From: an uncultured Bacteroides sp.
Lineage (GTDB): Bacteria > Bacteroidota > Bacteroidia > Bacteroidales > Bacteroidaceae
Direction of reading: 5' to 3'
Length of the DNA: 64,000 bases
Assembly: GCA_900555635.1 (NCBI GenBank)
Contig: USLU01000010.1
Span: 58,428 to 122,427 of the forward strand
Program-made: the position numbers and the translations under genes
Part shown: positions 51,247 through 60,443 of the stretch, in pieces
Numbering within the stretch: position 1 is the first letter of the stretch
Layout of the letters: each line of letters begins with the position of its first letter
Notes under the pieces: model-generated
The model's database searches: none
Told to the model about the DNA's origin: nothing
The model's input: the letters and a program-made list of their open reading frames with translations, nothing else

Positions 51247-51274
51247 CTATTGAAATTCTTTTAGTTTTCAATAG
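51247..51274 (-). promoter_or_regulatory. hairpin next to the gpmA start codon
   Basis: Stem CTATTGAAA/TTTCAATAG (51247-51255 with 51266-51274), 10-base loop. In the mRNA it would end four bases before the start codon (51243) and could limit ribosome access. Confidence 0.5.
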
Positions 51275-51344
51275 AAACGCTTGAGAATGAGTGTTTGTTC
51301 ATCCTCTCTTAACCGGAGTACATTGAGTATGTTCGTTTCGCGCA

Positions 51345-51477
51345 AGACATGAGCTAAACAGAATATTCTTTTTTAGACATAAGAACAAAAGAACAAAAAG
51401 AAAAACATAAGCTATATCACGCTAGGAATATGTTCTTTTGTTCTTATGTCTAAAATAATTCTTTTGTCATTTACCTC
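51345..51477. repeat. dispersed hairpin element, copy 3
   Basis: 133 bp, same as copy 1 at 38809: leader AGACATGAGCTAAACAGAA, 21-base perfect stem (51375-51395 with 51431-51451), loop with CATAAGCTATATCA, end GTCATTTACCTC. It lies between gpmA and glgP, in a gap of 350 bases with no gene. Confidence 0.88.
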
Positions 51478-51530
51478 GTAACCCGTCAGTAATGAACAAC
51501 TCTTTATTGAACATTTATGAACAGGGATAC

Positions 51531-51569
51531 AAAAAAACAGACGGTCTGTTCACTACAAACAGACCGTCT
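51531..51569 (-). terminator. terminator of the glycogen operon
   Basis: Stem AGACGGTCTGTT/AACAGACCGTCT (12 bases) with a T run on the minus strand (AAAAAAA at 51531-51537 on plus); 25 bases past the glgP stop. Confidence 0.88.
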
Positions 51570-51593
51570 ATTCTTTATTATATACTATTTATC

Positions 51594-54158
51594 TTATACG
51601 AACCAACGAACGTAGCAGAAGTCCTGACGATGAGGAAGTTCCGAGTTCTTCGGGAACATACGGTATGATACCTTGAAACTACCGGCATTTTCCATTTTAT
51701 GGTTAGCCTGGAAAGTATAAAGAGTGCCTTCTTTCTTCACTACCTTGAACGGTTCTACAGAGTAAACATGTTGTTTACCATCCTGAGCCGTGTATGTGGT
51801 TACTAATTCCAGACCGATTGCATCGTTCAAGCCCTTCTCATCGATTACGTAAGTAATAGTATACTCCTTACCGCTTTCGATAGAGCCTGCTATCATATCC
51901 TCTGACTTTTCGCAAGACACCACTTCAATGCTATCCCATTTGGCAGCCACTTCTTCTTTCCAAGCAGCGAGTTCTTTCGCTTTAGCGTTGTCGTTAGCAG
52001 ACAAAGCCTTGAAACGTTTCGCTTCTTTGGTATAGAATTTATCGAAGTAGTCATCCAACTGACGCTTCATTGTATAGTGCGGAGCAATCTGTGCGATTGA
52101 ATTCTTGATTGTCTTCACCCAACCTTCAGAATAGCCCTTCTTGTTGCGTGCATAGTACAACGGCAGAATTTCTTGTTCGAGAATGCTATAGATAGTAGCA
52201 GCATCCAATTGATCCTGGAATTCCTGATTCTGGTAAGTACGTTTTTCGGTCAACGCCCATCCGGCACCTTCACGGTAACCTTCCAACCACCAACCGTCGA
52301 GTACAGAGAAGTTTACAACACCGTTCATCAACGCCTTTTCACCAGATGTACCGGATGCTTCGAGCGGACGAGTCGGAGTGTTCAACCAAATATCTACACC
52401 TGAAACCAAACGACGTGCCAACTGCATATCATAATTTTCCAAGAAGATAATCTTACCCAAGAATTCAGGACGACGAGAAATCTCGATGATTCTCTTAATC
52501 AGACCTTGACCTGCACCATCGTGCGGGTGAGCCTTACCTGTAAACAGGAATTGTACCGGATAATCAGGATTGTTTACGATCTTAGAAAGACGTTCCAAAT
52601 CAGTAAACAACAGATGTGCACGCTTGTAAGTAGCGAAACGACGTCCGAAACCGATCAGCAGGGCATTAGGATTGATCTTATCCAACAGAGAGACAATGCG
52701 TGAAGGATCGCCCTGGTTCTTCAACCAAGTTTCACGATATTGCTTGCGAACATGATCTATCAACTTGTTCTTCATAACCATACGAGTCTTCCAAATTTCT
52801 TCGTCAGATACGTTATAGATAGCTTCCCAAATCTTAGGATTGGATTGATCGTACAAGAAGTTTTCATCGAAATGTTTTGCATAAAGTTCTTTCCATTCCG
52901 TTGCGCTCCAGGTAGGGAAGTGTACACCATTGGTTACATAACCTACGTGGCTTTCTTCGGGGAAATAACCTTGCCAAAGAGGAGCAAACATTTCCTGAGA
53001 CACTTTTCCGTGCAACCAGCTTACACCGTTCACTTCCTGAGAAGTGTTGCAAGCAAAGATCGACATACAGAAGCGTTCGCCCTTATCGCCCGGATTGTTA
53101 CGTCCAAGATCCATAAGATCGTCCCAGCTGATACCCATCTTAGAAGGATAACCGCCCATATACTTGCCGAAGAGACCTTCATCAAAATAGTCGTGACCAG
53201 CAGGCACCGGAGTATGTACGGTATACAAAGAAGAAGCACGTACCAACTCGATAGCCTGGTCGTATGTCAGACCAGAAGCTACATAATCGCTGATGCGTTG
53301 TACATTAATCAATGCTGCATGTCCTTCGTTGCAGTGATAAATATCTTTCTTGATGCCCAGTTTCTTCAGTGCTAAAATACCACCGATACCAAGCAGAATT
53401 TCTTGTTTCAGACGGTTTTCCCAGTCGCCACCATAAAGTTGGTGAGTGATAGAACGGTCGAATTCGCTATTCATTTCATTGTCCGTATCGAGCAGGTAAA
53501 GCGAGATGCGTCCAACGTTTACTCTCCAAAGCAAAGCATGTACGTAGTAGTCCAAATAAGGAACATCTACTACAACCTGATTACCATGTTCGTCCAATAC
53601 ACGATCCAAAGGCAACTGACCGAAGTTTTGTGCTTCATAGTTGGCAACCTGCTGTCCGTCCATTGACAAAGATTGAGTAAAGTAACCATAACGGTATAAG
53701 AAACCTACTGCACACAAATCTACATTGCTGTCAGAAGCTTCTTTCAAGTAGTCACCGGCAAGTACACCCAGACCACCGGAGTATATCTTAAGTACATGAG
53801 TCAAACCATATTCCATGCTGAAATATGCAACAGACGGGCGATTGCTATCAGGCTTAACGTCCATATATGCACGGAATTTAGAATATACGCTATCCATTCT
53901 ACGCAGAATAACCTTGTCGTTGGCAAGTGCTTCGAGTTTAGCATAACTCATACGTTCCAACAAAAGTACAGGATTCTGTCCGACTTCTTTCCAAAGAGCA
54001 GGATCAAGGTCTCTAAACAGTTCAGTAGCCTCATAATTCCAAGACCACCAAATGTTGCGTGCCAGTTCAGATAATTTCTCCAATTGAGCGGGAATATGAG
54101 ATTTTACATTCACGTCTTTCCAGTTTGGAGTATTCACATTACTAACTTTAATCTTCAT
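51594..54158 (-). CDS. glgP: alpha-glucan (glycogen/starch) phosphorylase
   Basis: 854 residues, GT35. Releases glucose-1-phosphate from alpha-1,4-glucan. IWWSWNYEATELFRDLDP and the catalytic N-terminal half (YFSMEYGLTHVLKIYSGGLGVLAGDYLKEASD in two parts), VHTPVPAGHDYFDE and the pyridoxal-phosphate lysine in EASGTSGEKALMNG mark the bacterial alpha-glucan-phosphorylase subfamily. A C-terminal beta-like extension (about 720-854) is unlike maltodextrin phosphorylases. It follows the synthase by 29 bases, so breakdown and synthesis share a transcript. Confidence 0.94.
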   Translation of the reverse strand: MKIKVSNVNTPNWKDVNVKSHIPAQLEKLSELARNIWWSWNYEATELFRDLDPALWKEVGQNPVLLLERMSYAKLEALANDKVILRRMDSVYSKFRAYMDVKPDSNRPSVAYFSMEYGLTHVLKIYSGGLGVLAGDYLKEASDSNVDLCAVGFLYRYGYFTQSLSMDGQQVANYEAQNFGQLPLDRVLDEHGNQVVVDVPYLDYYVHALLWRVNVGRISLYLLDTDNEMNSEFDRSITHQLYGGDWENRLKQEILLGIGGILALKKLGIKKDIYHCNEGHAALINVQRISDYVASGLTYDQAIELVRASSLYTVHTPVPAGHDYFDEGLFGKYMGGYPSKMGISWDDLMDLGRNNPGDKGERFCMSIFACNTSQEVNGVSWLHGKVSQEMFAPLWQGYFPEESHVGYVTNGVHFPTWSATEWKELYAKHFDENFLYDQSNPKIWEAIYNVSDEEIWKTRMVMKNKLIDHVRKQYRETWLKNQGDPSRIVSLLDKINPNALLIGFGRRFATYKRAHLLFTDLERLSKIVNNPDYPVQFLFTGKAHPHDGAGQGLIKRIIEISRRPEFLGKIIFLENYDMQLARRLVSGVDIWLNTPTRPLEASGTSGEKALMNGVVNFSVLDGWWLEGYREGAGWALTEKRTYQNQEFQDQLDAATIYSILEQEILPLYYARNKKGYSEGWVKTIKNSIAQIAPHYTMKRQLDDYFDKFYTKEAKRFKALSANDNAKAKELAAWKEEVAAKWDSIEVVSCEKSEDMIAGSIESGKEYTITYVIDEKGLNDAIGLELVTTYTAQDGKQHVYSVEPFKVVKKEGTLYTFQANHKMENAGSFKVSYRMFPKNSELPHRQDFCYVRWFV

Positions 54159-54187
54159 TGTATAAACTTGATTGATTAATAATTACG

Positions 54188-55849
54188 TTAACCTAACAGA
54201 CGCTTTACAGTATTGCGCAAGGCAATATCGTAAGCTTCATAATAATACTTTATAAAGTGTTTCCACAGAGCTTGCTCGGCAACCATGCCGGCACGTTTGC
54301 GGATTTCTTTTACTTCAGCCTCCGTCTTAGTGGAGAATAGGGCAATCGTGTCTTTAATGCCATCTGCCACTTCAGAGTAGTTATAGTCAGAACGGTGCAG
54401 TACCTCTACCCCATCGTTAATGCCATGTTGGTTCTTCAGGCCGTTTACCCAAAGTCCGAAACCGGCAAGGTCGGTGGTAATAGTCGGTACACGGAAGGCT
54501 ACACTCTCCAACGGAGTATATCCCCACGGTTCATAGTAGGACGGATAGACACTGAGGTCTTCTCCCAATATCAGGTCATAATACTGCTTGTTGAGGATGC
54601 CATCTTTGCCATCCAGGTAACAAGGCACGAACACAACCTTTACTTTATCCTCAGGACGGTTGCCCATACCAAGGTATTTCAGCATATCCAGTACCTGGTC
54701 ATGCGTCATATTGTGCAGCCAGTGAGTGATGAAGGGCACTTCAAGCGGAGTAGTAAACGTCTCCTTGCTCTTGAGGCGTTGCTGCAAATCCTCACGAGGC
54801 TCACCTACCCATCCGGGTACATTGACGAAAGCCAGCACTTGCTTTTTCAAATCTTTATCGCGATTCAACCGGTTCAATGATTCAAGGAATACATTGATCC
54901 CTTTATTCTTAAACTCATATCGCCCGCTGGTACCTATAATTAAGGTATCATCGCCCAAGTTTGTACCCAACAGACAATTAGCTACGCGCAGCATTGTAGA
55001 GCGCGCACGTTTGCGCTTACCGGTAAAAGTAGTGCCTTTGGGAACGAAATCATCCTCAAAACCGTTCATCAGAATAACATCGGCAGGTTTGTCGAGTAAT
55101 TCCTTGCATTCATTGTTCGTGATTTCACTCACGGTGGTAAAGCAATCCACATAATGGGCCGTTTGCTTTTCAATAGAATGCTTGGACTCCATATTCAGTT
55201 CTTGTGCCATCTGGTCGCCATTGTATGCAAACAGATAGTCATATAATGGTTTGTCATTACCGGCAATGGATCTGCCTATGGAAGTGGCGTGTGTAGTAAA
55301 GATAGTTGCAATTTCAGGAACAGCCATTTGAAGATAGAGTGCTGCCATACCCGTCATCCATTCGTGGGCCTGGAATACGACTTTATCTGTCTCCATCAGG
55401 TTATAACGGTAGAAACTCTCTATAACTTTTCCGGTAGCATATGCAAACATGGACGCTTCGTCATAGTCGCCATAGCTATGCAGCGAATCCACTTGGAAGT
55501 GGTTCCACATTTCCGTATATATTTCATCCCTTTGTGCAAAGAACGGTTGGAAATCAACCAATATAACGATAGGCTCGCCCGGAATGTTCCAGCGACCTAT
55601 ACGTACCGAGAGGTTATCTTTTTCAGCAGCATGACTCTTCCAAGCTGCACAGAGGTTATCTGATTCTATGAATAGAGGATTCTTTTTTCCTTGCCAGAAA
55701 TCTGGTCCTATAAAAAAAAGTCTATCACGAAATTTTTCTTGTAACGTATTTGCCCTCGTTGACAAAACTGTATAGATACCGCCTACTTTATTACATACTT
55801 CCCAGCTAGCTTCGAAAATGTAATCGGGGGTAAGTAGCTCATTTACCAT
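54188..55849 (-). CDS. glycogen synthase, GT3 (eukaryote-like) family
   Basis: 553 residues. It starts PDYIFEASWEVCNKVGGIYTVLSTRA, the GT3 N-terminal signature, with VFQAHEWMTGMAALYL, TTHATSIGRSIAGN and SYYEPWGYTPLESVAF. GT3 is the animal/fungal glycogen synthase family, distinct from the GT5 bacterial GlgA, and is known in Bacteroidetes. It probably takes UDP-glucose; not testable here. First gene of the operon; -7 box TACTTTTG at 55892-55885 and a CAAACGTTTG palindrome further upstream. Confidence 0.9.
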   Translation of the reverse strand: MVNELLTPDYIFEASWEVCNKVGGIYTVLSTRANTLQEKFRDRLFFIGPDFWQGKKNPLFIESDNLCAAWKSHAAEKDNLSVRIGRWNIPGEPIVILVDFQPFFAQRDEIYTEMWNHFQVDSLHSYGDYDEASMFAYATGKVIESFYRYNLMETDKVVFQAHEWMTGMAALYLQMAVPEIATIFTTHATSIGRSIAGNDKPLYDYLFAYNGDQMAQELNMESKHSIEKQTAHYVDCFTTVSEITNNECKELLDKPADVILMNGFEDDFVPKGTTFTGKRKRARSTMLRVANCLLGTNLGDDTLIIGTSGRYEFKNKGINVFLESLNRLNRDKDLKKQVLAFVNVPGWVGEPREDLQQRLKSKETFTTPLEVPFITHWLHNMTHDQVLDMLKYLGMGNRPEDKVKVVFVPCYLDGKDGILNKQYYDLILGEDLSVYPSYYEPWGYTPLESVAFRVPTITTDLAGFGLWVNGLKNQHGINDGVEVLHRSDYNYSEVADGIKDTIALFSTKTEAEVKEIRKRAGMVAEQALWKHFIKYYYEAYDIALRNTVKRLLG

Positions 55850-55884
55850 ACTATGTTATAATCTCTTTATCTTAATAATGGCTG

Positions 55885-55892
55885 CAAAAGTA
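55885..55892 (-). promoter_or_regulatory. -7 element of the glycogen operon
   Basis: TACTTTTG on the minus strand, 35 bases before the ATG at 55849. No TTTG at the -33 distance. Confidence 0.5.
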
Positions 55893-55950
55893 CACATTAT
55901 TCTTTGAAAAATAGCCTATTAATCGAAAAATCTGATTAAATATGCATAAA

Positions 55951-55960
55951 CAAACGTTTG
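55951..55960. promoter_or_regulatory. possible LacI/PurR-type operator upstream of the glycogen operon
   Basis: Perfect palindrome CAAACGTTTG with central CG, flanked by direct GCATAAA repeats. The shape fits LacI-family sites (compare the CpA-type AAACGTTT core, from family knowledge). It is 58 bases upstream of the -7 box, so activation rather than simple blocking would be needed. Confidence 0.4.
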
Positions 55961-56003
55961 CATAAAATATTTAATTGGGGGCAATCGCCTTTATACAGAA
56001 ACA

Positions 56004-56048
56004 AGAAAGCCCCGAAACTTCCTATTTCAGGACGTTACAGAGCTTTCT
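56004..56048 (-). terminator. terminator of the V-ATPase operon
   Basis: Long bulged hairpin: outer stem AGAAAGC/GCTTTCT, inner CCCGAAA/TTTCAGG (one mismatch), followed on the minus strand by TTGTTTC. 20 bases past the subunit K stop; weak T run. Confidence 0.5.
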
Positions 56049-56067
56049 CCAATTATAGTAATCTTCT

Positions 56068-56532
56068 TTATGCAACCAGTGCACTACCAATCAAGAAAGT
56101 AGCAGCCAATGCCACAATAGCGTAAAGTTCGGGGAATACAGCGAGGATCAGCGTGTTGCTGAATACATCGTGTCCCTGACCGATAGCTGCGATACCGTTT
56201 GCACAAACCTGACCCTGACGGATAGCTGAGAACAAAGCAACCAAACCGAGAGCAATACCTGCACCCAGGATTGCAGCTGCCTGAATAGCTGTCATTTCAG
56301 GAGTAAGAATTCCAAAAATTGTCTGGAACATAAAGTAACCGGCAAATCCATACAAACCCTGTGTACCCGGAAGAGCCGTCAATACCAGGAAGTTACCAAA
56401 TGCACTATCATTCTTCTTCAATGCTCCGATTGCTGCGTTACCTGCAATTGTAACTCCGTAGGCACTACCGATACCTGACAAACCAACCATAATCGCAATG
56501 CCAATGTAGGCAACCAATAAATTCATTTCCAT
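56068..56532 (-). CDS. ntpK: V-type ATPase proteolipid subunit K
   Basis: 154 residues, four membrane helices (two duplicated hairpins). The ion-binding Glu is Glu135 in FPELYAIVAL. Upstream, LPGTQGLYGF (Thr57, Gln58) and a Gln in the third helix (RQGQ, Gln106/108) correspond to the Na+ ligands of the Enterococcus hirae ring. I infer a sodium-translocating rotor. Last gene of the operon. Confidence 0.93.
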   Translation of the reverse strand: MEMNLLVAYIGIAIMVGLSGIGSAYGVTIAGNAAIGALKKNDSAFGNFLVLTALPGTQGLYGFAGYFMFQTIFGILTPEMTAIQAAAILGAGIALGLVALFSAIRQGQVCANGIAAIGQGHDVFSNTLILAVFPELYAIVALAATFLIGSALVA

Positions 56533-56619
56533 AATCTTATTCGTTTTTTATTATTTATACTTTATTTATTTCTTTGTTAATGCCGCCTCTTAATATCGGG
56601 CAGCCTTTCTTTTTAATTC

Positions 56620-58434
56620 TTATTTCTTAAACGGCTTGTACTCTTTTCCTCCTCCTTCGTAACCGGAATTCTTGAAAAATTCTACGAACGTCAGACGCAT
56701 GGGGTGAACCATTGCTCCAAGTACATTCATAAAGATGTTGATGGAGTGTCCGATGACGAAAATCAATACCATTACAATAGGTCCGGCAATCACATTGTCG
56801 GGGCTCATGCCCACCGCCAGGCTATTGAATACTCCGGCAAGAATACCTCCCGAAAGTCCAAGAGCAAACAGACGAACATACGACAATACATCACCCAACA
56901 AACCTGTAGCCATGTTATAAGAGTCCCAAACACCCAAACCGATGTTAAGGAATACATTCTTACCCGGACTGTTGAAGAGGAATATCATAGCTGCCGCTAC
57001 ACCGAGGATACACAGATGTACAGTGCCTCCCAACGGCATAATCTCCGGTAACAAAGCACCTATACCGCAAGAAATCAGCAGAACAATCCAGCCGATAGTA
57101 GCTATTGCATACTTAAATCCGAACTGTATCGCCTGATTCACAGCTTTCAATACCATACCAAAAAGAATTTGAACAGCACCCAATATCAAGGATAACTGGA
57201 ACAAATCGTTATTATCCAGGAACAAATGTTTCTTCATCTCTTGGAACAACGGTACATTGAGATCGTAAAGGCTGAAACCAAAGAAGGTTCCTGTCAACAT
57301 TCCGCAGAAGAATGTGGATGCCGCCAATATCTGTATCAGCGAAAGAACCGGTTTCATCGTAGCACTGATATTCTTTGCAAATATGCGGTAAAGCGTCGCT
57401 CCAAGAAACAGGAACAAACCATAACCGGAGTCACCCAAACATAAGCCGAAGAATATCATAAAGAACGGTGCAAAGAACGGAGTCAAATCCAATTCATTGT
57501 ACTTAGGCAGCATATAGAGCTTGCATATCGGCTCGAACCAGGCGAAGAAGCCTTTGTTGTTCAACTGAATAGGTACATTGTCGCCCGGTTCGGGAGAAGT
57601 AACTTCATAGTACACGTGTTGCGCATCCAGCCATTCCGAAATCTCCGGGATTCGGGAAGCAGGCGCCCAACCTTGTAACAACATCAATTTCTCTCCTACC
57701 GTAGACTCCGTATTGAGCATTACTTTCGAGAACTCCATTTCTCCGTTCACCTCTTTCAAAGCGGCACGCAGTGACGGGAGTTCTTTCTCAGCAAGTAGCT
57801 TCAACTTCTCTTCGTTATCAGCCAATGCCTGTACTGTCTCATCACAGAGCGTCTGTAGACGGTTCAACGAATAAGGAGGTAGCTTGGCTTGTTCTACATC
57901 CAAGTCTATTTCCTGACTCACCTTAGTTACAGTAACGAAATAGATACGTGAAGATACACGATTGATAATCATTGCATTATAAGTATCTTCCCAAGTTGAA
58001 TCGTAGTTACCTTCGGAACAGCTATAAAAGCCTACCGACAATCCGGCTTCACTCAGACGTTCCAAACCTTCAATTTCAAAGTTACCCCACGGTTCCAAAG
58101 CAGCTTTTTCCTTCTGATAGGCTTGCAATTGCGTTTGTAGCTTATTCTTCTCGGATTGCAAGATCTCCACCTCTTCCAAAACTTCCAGTCCACGAGCTGC
58201 CGAGCCAGGTGTCTCAGCCACTGCCGGCTTAGCCGGTTTCAGTGCCAGCATCATCTTCTCTGTTGCTTGCAGACGGTTGGAAAGGCGAATATGCTCCTGC
58301 AACTCCGTATTATCAGCTACGCCTTGTTGCTTTTCGGCAACATGCACTACACCGAGGTCGCGCACACCGTTCAGGAATGCTTCGTACTCCTTATGATACA
58401 CAAGGAACGTGAGTTTCTTCATTTTTGTAATCAT
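56620..58434 (-). CDS. ntpI: V-type ATPase subunit I (a-subunit-like stator)
   Basis: 604 residues: a cytoplasmic N-terminal half with coiled coil (about 60-115, 205-240) and about seven C-terminal membrane helices. FFGLCLGDSGYGL, LGDVLSYVRLFALGLSGG (conserved Arg for ion transfer) and HSINIFMNVLGAMVHPMRLTFVEF are the family signature. It overlaps subunit D by four bases. Confidence 0.92.
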   Translation of the reverse strand: MITKMKKLTFLVYHKEYEAFLNGVRDLGVVHVAEKQQGVADNTELQEHIRLSNRLQATEKMMLALKPAKPAVAETPGSAARGLEVLEEVEILQSEKNKLQTQLQAYQKEKAALEPWGNFEIEGLERLSEAGLSVGFYSCSEGNYDSTWEDTYNAMIINRVSSRIYFVTVTKVSQEIDLDVEQAKLPPYSLNRLQTLCDETVQALADNEEKLKLLAEKELPSLRAALKEVNGEMEFSKVMLNTESTVGEKLMLLQGWAPASRIPEISEWLDAQHVYYEVTSPEPGDNVPIQLNNKGFFAWFEPICKLYMLPKYNELDLTPFFAPFFMIFFGLCLGDSGYGLFLFLGATLYRIFAKNISATMKPVLSLIQILAASTFFCGMLTGTFFGFSLYDLNVPLFQEMKKHLFLDNNDLFQLSLILGAVQILFGMVLKAVNQAIQFGFKYAIATIGWIVLLISCGIGALLPEIMPLGGTVHLCILGVAAAMIFLFNSPGKNVFLNIGLGVWDSYNMATGLLGDVLSYVRLFALGLSGGILAGVFNSLAVGMSPDNVIAGPIVMVLIFVIGHSINIFMNVLGAMVHPMRLTFVEFFKNSGYEGGGKEYKPFKK

Positions 58435-59036
58435 GACTCTGCCTCCTTCCTTTTCTCTTGATGGGACTTCATGATCTTCTGCGATGATTTGGAGAGGTTC
58501 TCCTCGTCTTCCATAAACCGTTTGATTTTGCGCAGAGCATCCTGATAGCCCGGAATCTGTACTTTCTCAAAAAGATTCACCTTTTGGGTGGTCTTCTTGC
58601 GCGCATGTTCCAGCAGGTTCAGTTTGGCAACGGTAAATTCCCGTTCGATAGCCGTATGTGCCAATGACTTGAGCAAATGCAACCCGTCAGAATACCATTT
58701 GGGGGCATTGAACAAGCTGTAAGGGCGTATCTCGAAATCTACGTTTTCGAGCAATGGCACCCGCACACCGGCAATCTTTTTCACACCAAGATGAACATCA
58801 CTGACCTTTATCAATGAGGTATCAAACTCATTCCAAAGGGCGAACATGGCTTCATAAGCTTGGATTTCCTTTTCCAATCTCTCATCCAACGCGGCAGCAT
58901 CGGCTTTGCAGCGCTTTACTTCCATACGCAGGGCACTCTCCTTATTTTTGATAATAGGAAGCGTACGCACGCGCACTTTCAGTTGCTTTTCCAACAGCTG
59001 GAGTGAGGTTTTGTTATATTGAAACTTAATAGCCAC
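58431..59036 (-). CDS. ntpD: V-type ATPase subunit D (central stalk)
   Basis: 201 residues, mainly two long helices (FQYNKTSLQLLEKQLKVR; the C-terminal EHARKKTTQKVNLFEKVQIP) as in the rotor shaft of V/A-ATPases. Coupled to subunit I by a four-base overlap; 26 bases after subunit B. Confidence 0.92.
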   Translation of the reverse strand: MAIKFQYNKTSLQLLEKQLKVRVRTLPIIKNKESALRMEVKRCKADAAALDERLEKEIQAYEAMFALWNEFDTSLIKVSDVHLGVKKIAGVRVPLLENVDFEIRPYSLFNAPKWYSDGLHLLKSLAHTAIEREFTVAKLNLLEHARKKTTQKVNLFEKVQIPGYQDALRKIKRFMEDEENLSKSSQKIMKSHQEKRKEAES

Positions 59037-59062
59037 TTCTTTTAGTTATTAGTGATAAGTTA

Positions 59063-60391
59063 TTAGTTATTTGCTTTCGGCCAGAACTCGTCAACCAATT
59101 CTTTCTTCATGTTGACTTCTTCCGGACGGAAATATTTGCCGAACAGGCTCCATGCTACATCGAGCATCTCGGTAGTATCGAGGTTGACGTCGATAGCCAG
59201 CAATTGGTTGGAGTAATCCTTGGCAAAGGCAAGGGTACGTTCGTCATAGTTCGTAAGGTCGAAACCATTCTCAAGTTTGGTCTTGGCATTGGCAGCATCA
59301 GCGTACAGACGCACGGCAGCATTCATCACCTGCGGATGGTCTTTACGTGTCTTCTTACCCGTAACGAGCTGTTTCAAACGAGACAATGAACGGAACGGGT
59401 CAACAATAACCTTACCAATATCGCTATCACGACGAAGGAACAACTGACCTTCCGTAATGTAACCCGTATTATCAGGCACAGCATGTGTAATATCACCACC
59501 GGACAATGTAGTCACGGCAATAATCGTGATGGAACCGCCACTTGGGAACTGCACCGCCTTCTCGTAGATCTTTGCCAAATCCGAATACAGAGAACCCGGC
59601 ATAGAGTCCTTAGAAGGTATCTGGTCCATACGGTTGGATACAATAGCCAATGCATCGGCATATGAGGTCATATCGGTAAGCAGTACCAACACTTTTTCAT
59701 TGTTATTCACGGCAAAATATTCGGCAGCTGTCAGTGCCATATCCGGAATCAACAAACGCTCTACCGGAGGATTTTCAGTAGTATTCATAAAGCTGACGAT
59801 ACGGTCGAGCGCACCGGCATTGGAGAATACATTTTTAAAGTACAGGTAGTCGTCATTCGTCATACCCATACCACCCAAGATAATCTTATCGGTCTCCGCA
59901 CGCAGAGCCACATTCGCCATTACCTGATTGAAAGGTTGGTCAGGGTCAGCAAAGAACGGAATCTTCTGTCCTGATACCAATGTATTGTTCAAGTCGATAC
60001 CTGCAATACCCGTTGCAATCAGTTCGGAAGGCTGCTTACGACGCACCGGGTTTACGGACGGACCGCCAATTTCCACTTCCTGACCTTCAATCTCCGGACC
60101 ACCGTCGATAGGATCGCCGAAAGCGTTGAAAAAGCGTCCGGCAAGCTGTTCACTCACTTTAATGGTAGGAGCCTTGCCCAAAAACACGACCTCTGCATTG
60201 GTCGGAATACCTTCCGTACCCTCAAACACCTGCAAAGTCACATCGTCACCGGAAATCTTCACCACCTGGGCGAGCTTGCCGTTCACGGTTGCCAACTCAT
60301 CATACCCTACCCCGGTTGCCTTCAGTGAACACGTGGCTTTCGTAATCTGAGTAATCTTAGTATATATCTTTTGAAATGCTTTTGTTGCCAT
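59063..60391 (-). CDS. ntpB: V-type ATPase subunit B (non-catalytic)
   Basis: 442 residues: INKATC-type N-terminal barrel, ELIATGIAGIDLNNTLVSGQKIPFFA in place of the Walker A, and FLRRDSDIGKVIVDPFRSLSRL at the end, typical for the non-catalytic subunit. The intact P-loop is missing, as expected. Confidence 0.95.
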   Translation of the reverse strand: MATKAFQKIYTKITQITKATCSLKATGVGYDELATVNGKLAQVVKISGDDVTLQVFEGTEGIPTNAEVVFLGKAPTIKVSEQLAGRFFNAFGDPIDGGPEIEGQEVEIGGPSVNPVRRKQPSELIATGIAGIDLNNTLVSGQKIPFFADPDQPFNQVMANVALRAETDKIILGGMGMTNDDYLYFKNVFSNAGALDRIVSFMNTTENPPVERLLIPDMALTAAEYFAVNNNEKVLVLLTDMTSYADALAIVSNRMDQIPSKDSMPGSLYSDLAKIYEKAVQFPSGGSITIIAVTTLSGGDITHAVPDNTGYITEGQLFLRRDSDIGKVIVDPFRSLSRLKQLVTGKKTRKDHPQVMNAAVRLYADAANAKTKLENGFDLTNYDERTLAFAKDYSNQLLAIDVNLDTTEMLDVAWSLFGKYFRPEEVNMKKELVDEFWPKANN

Positions 60392-60443
60392 TTTCTTTAA
60401 TTACAAATTACTAATTATTAATTACGATTGAAGTTTCCACCCA

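Noticed and set aside
52740..53375. 211-codon antisense frame over glgP
   Set aside because: Opposite strand of conserved phosphorylase sequence; no start signals or domain.
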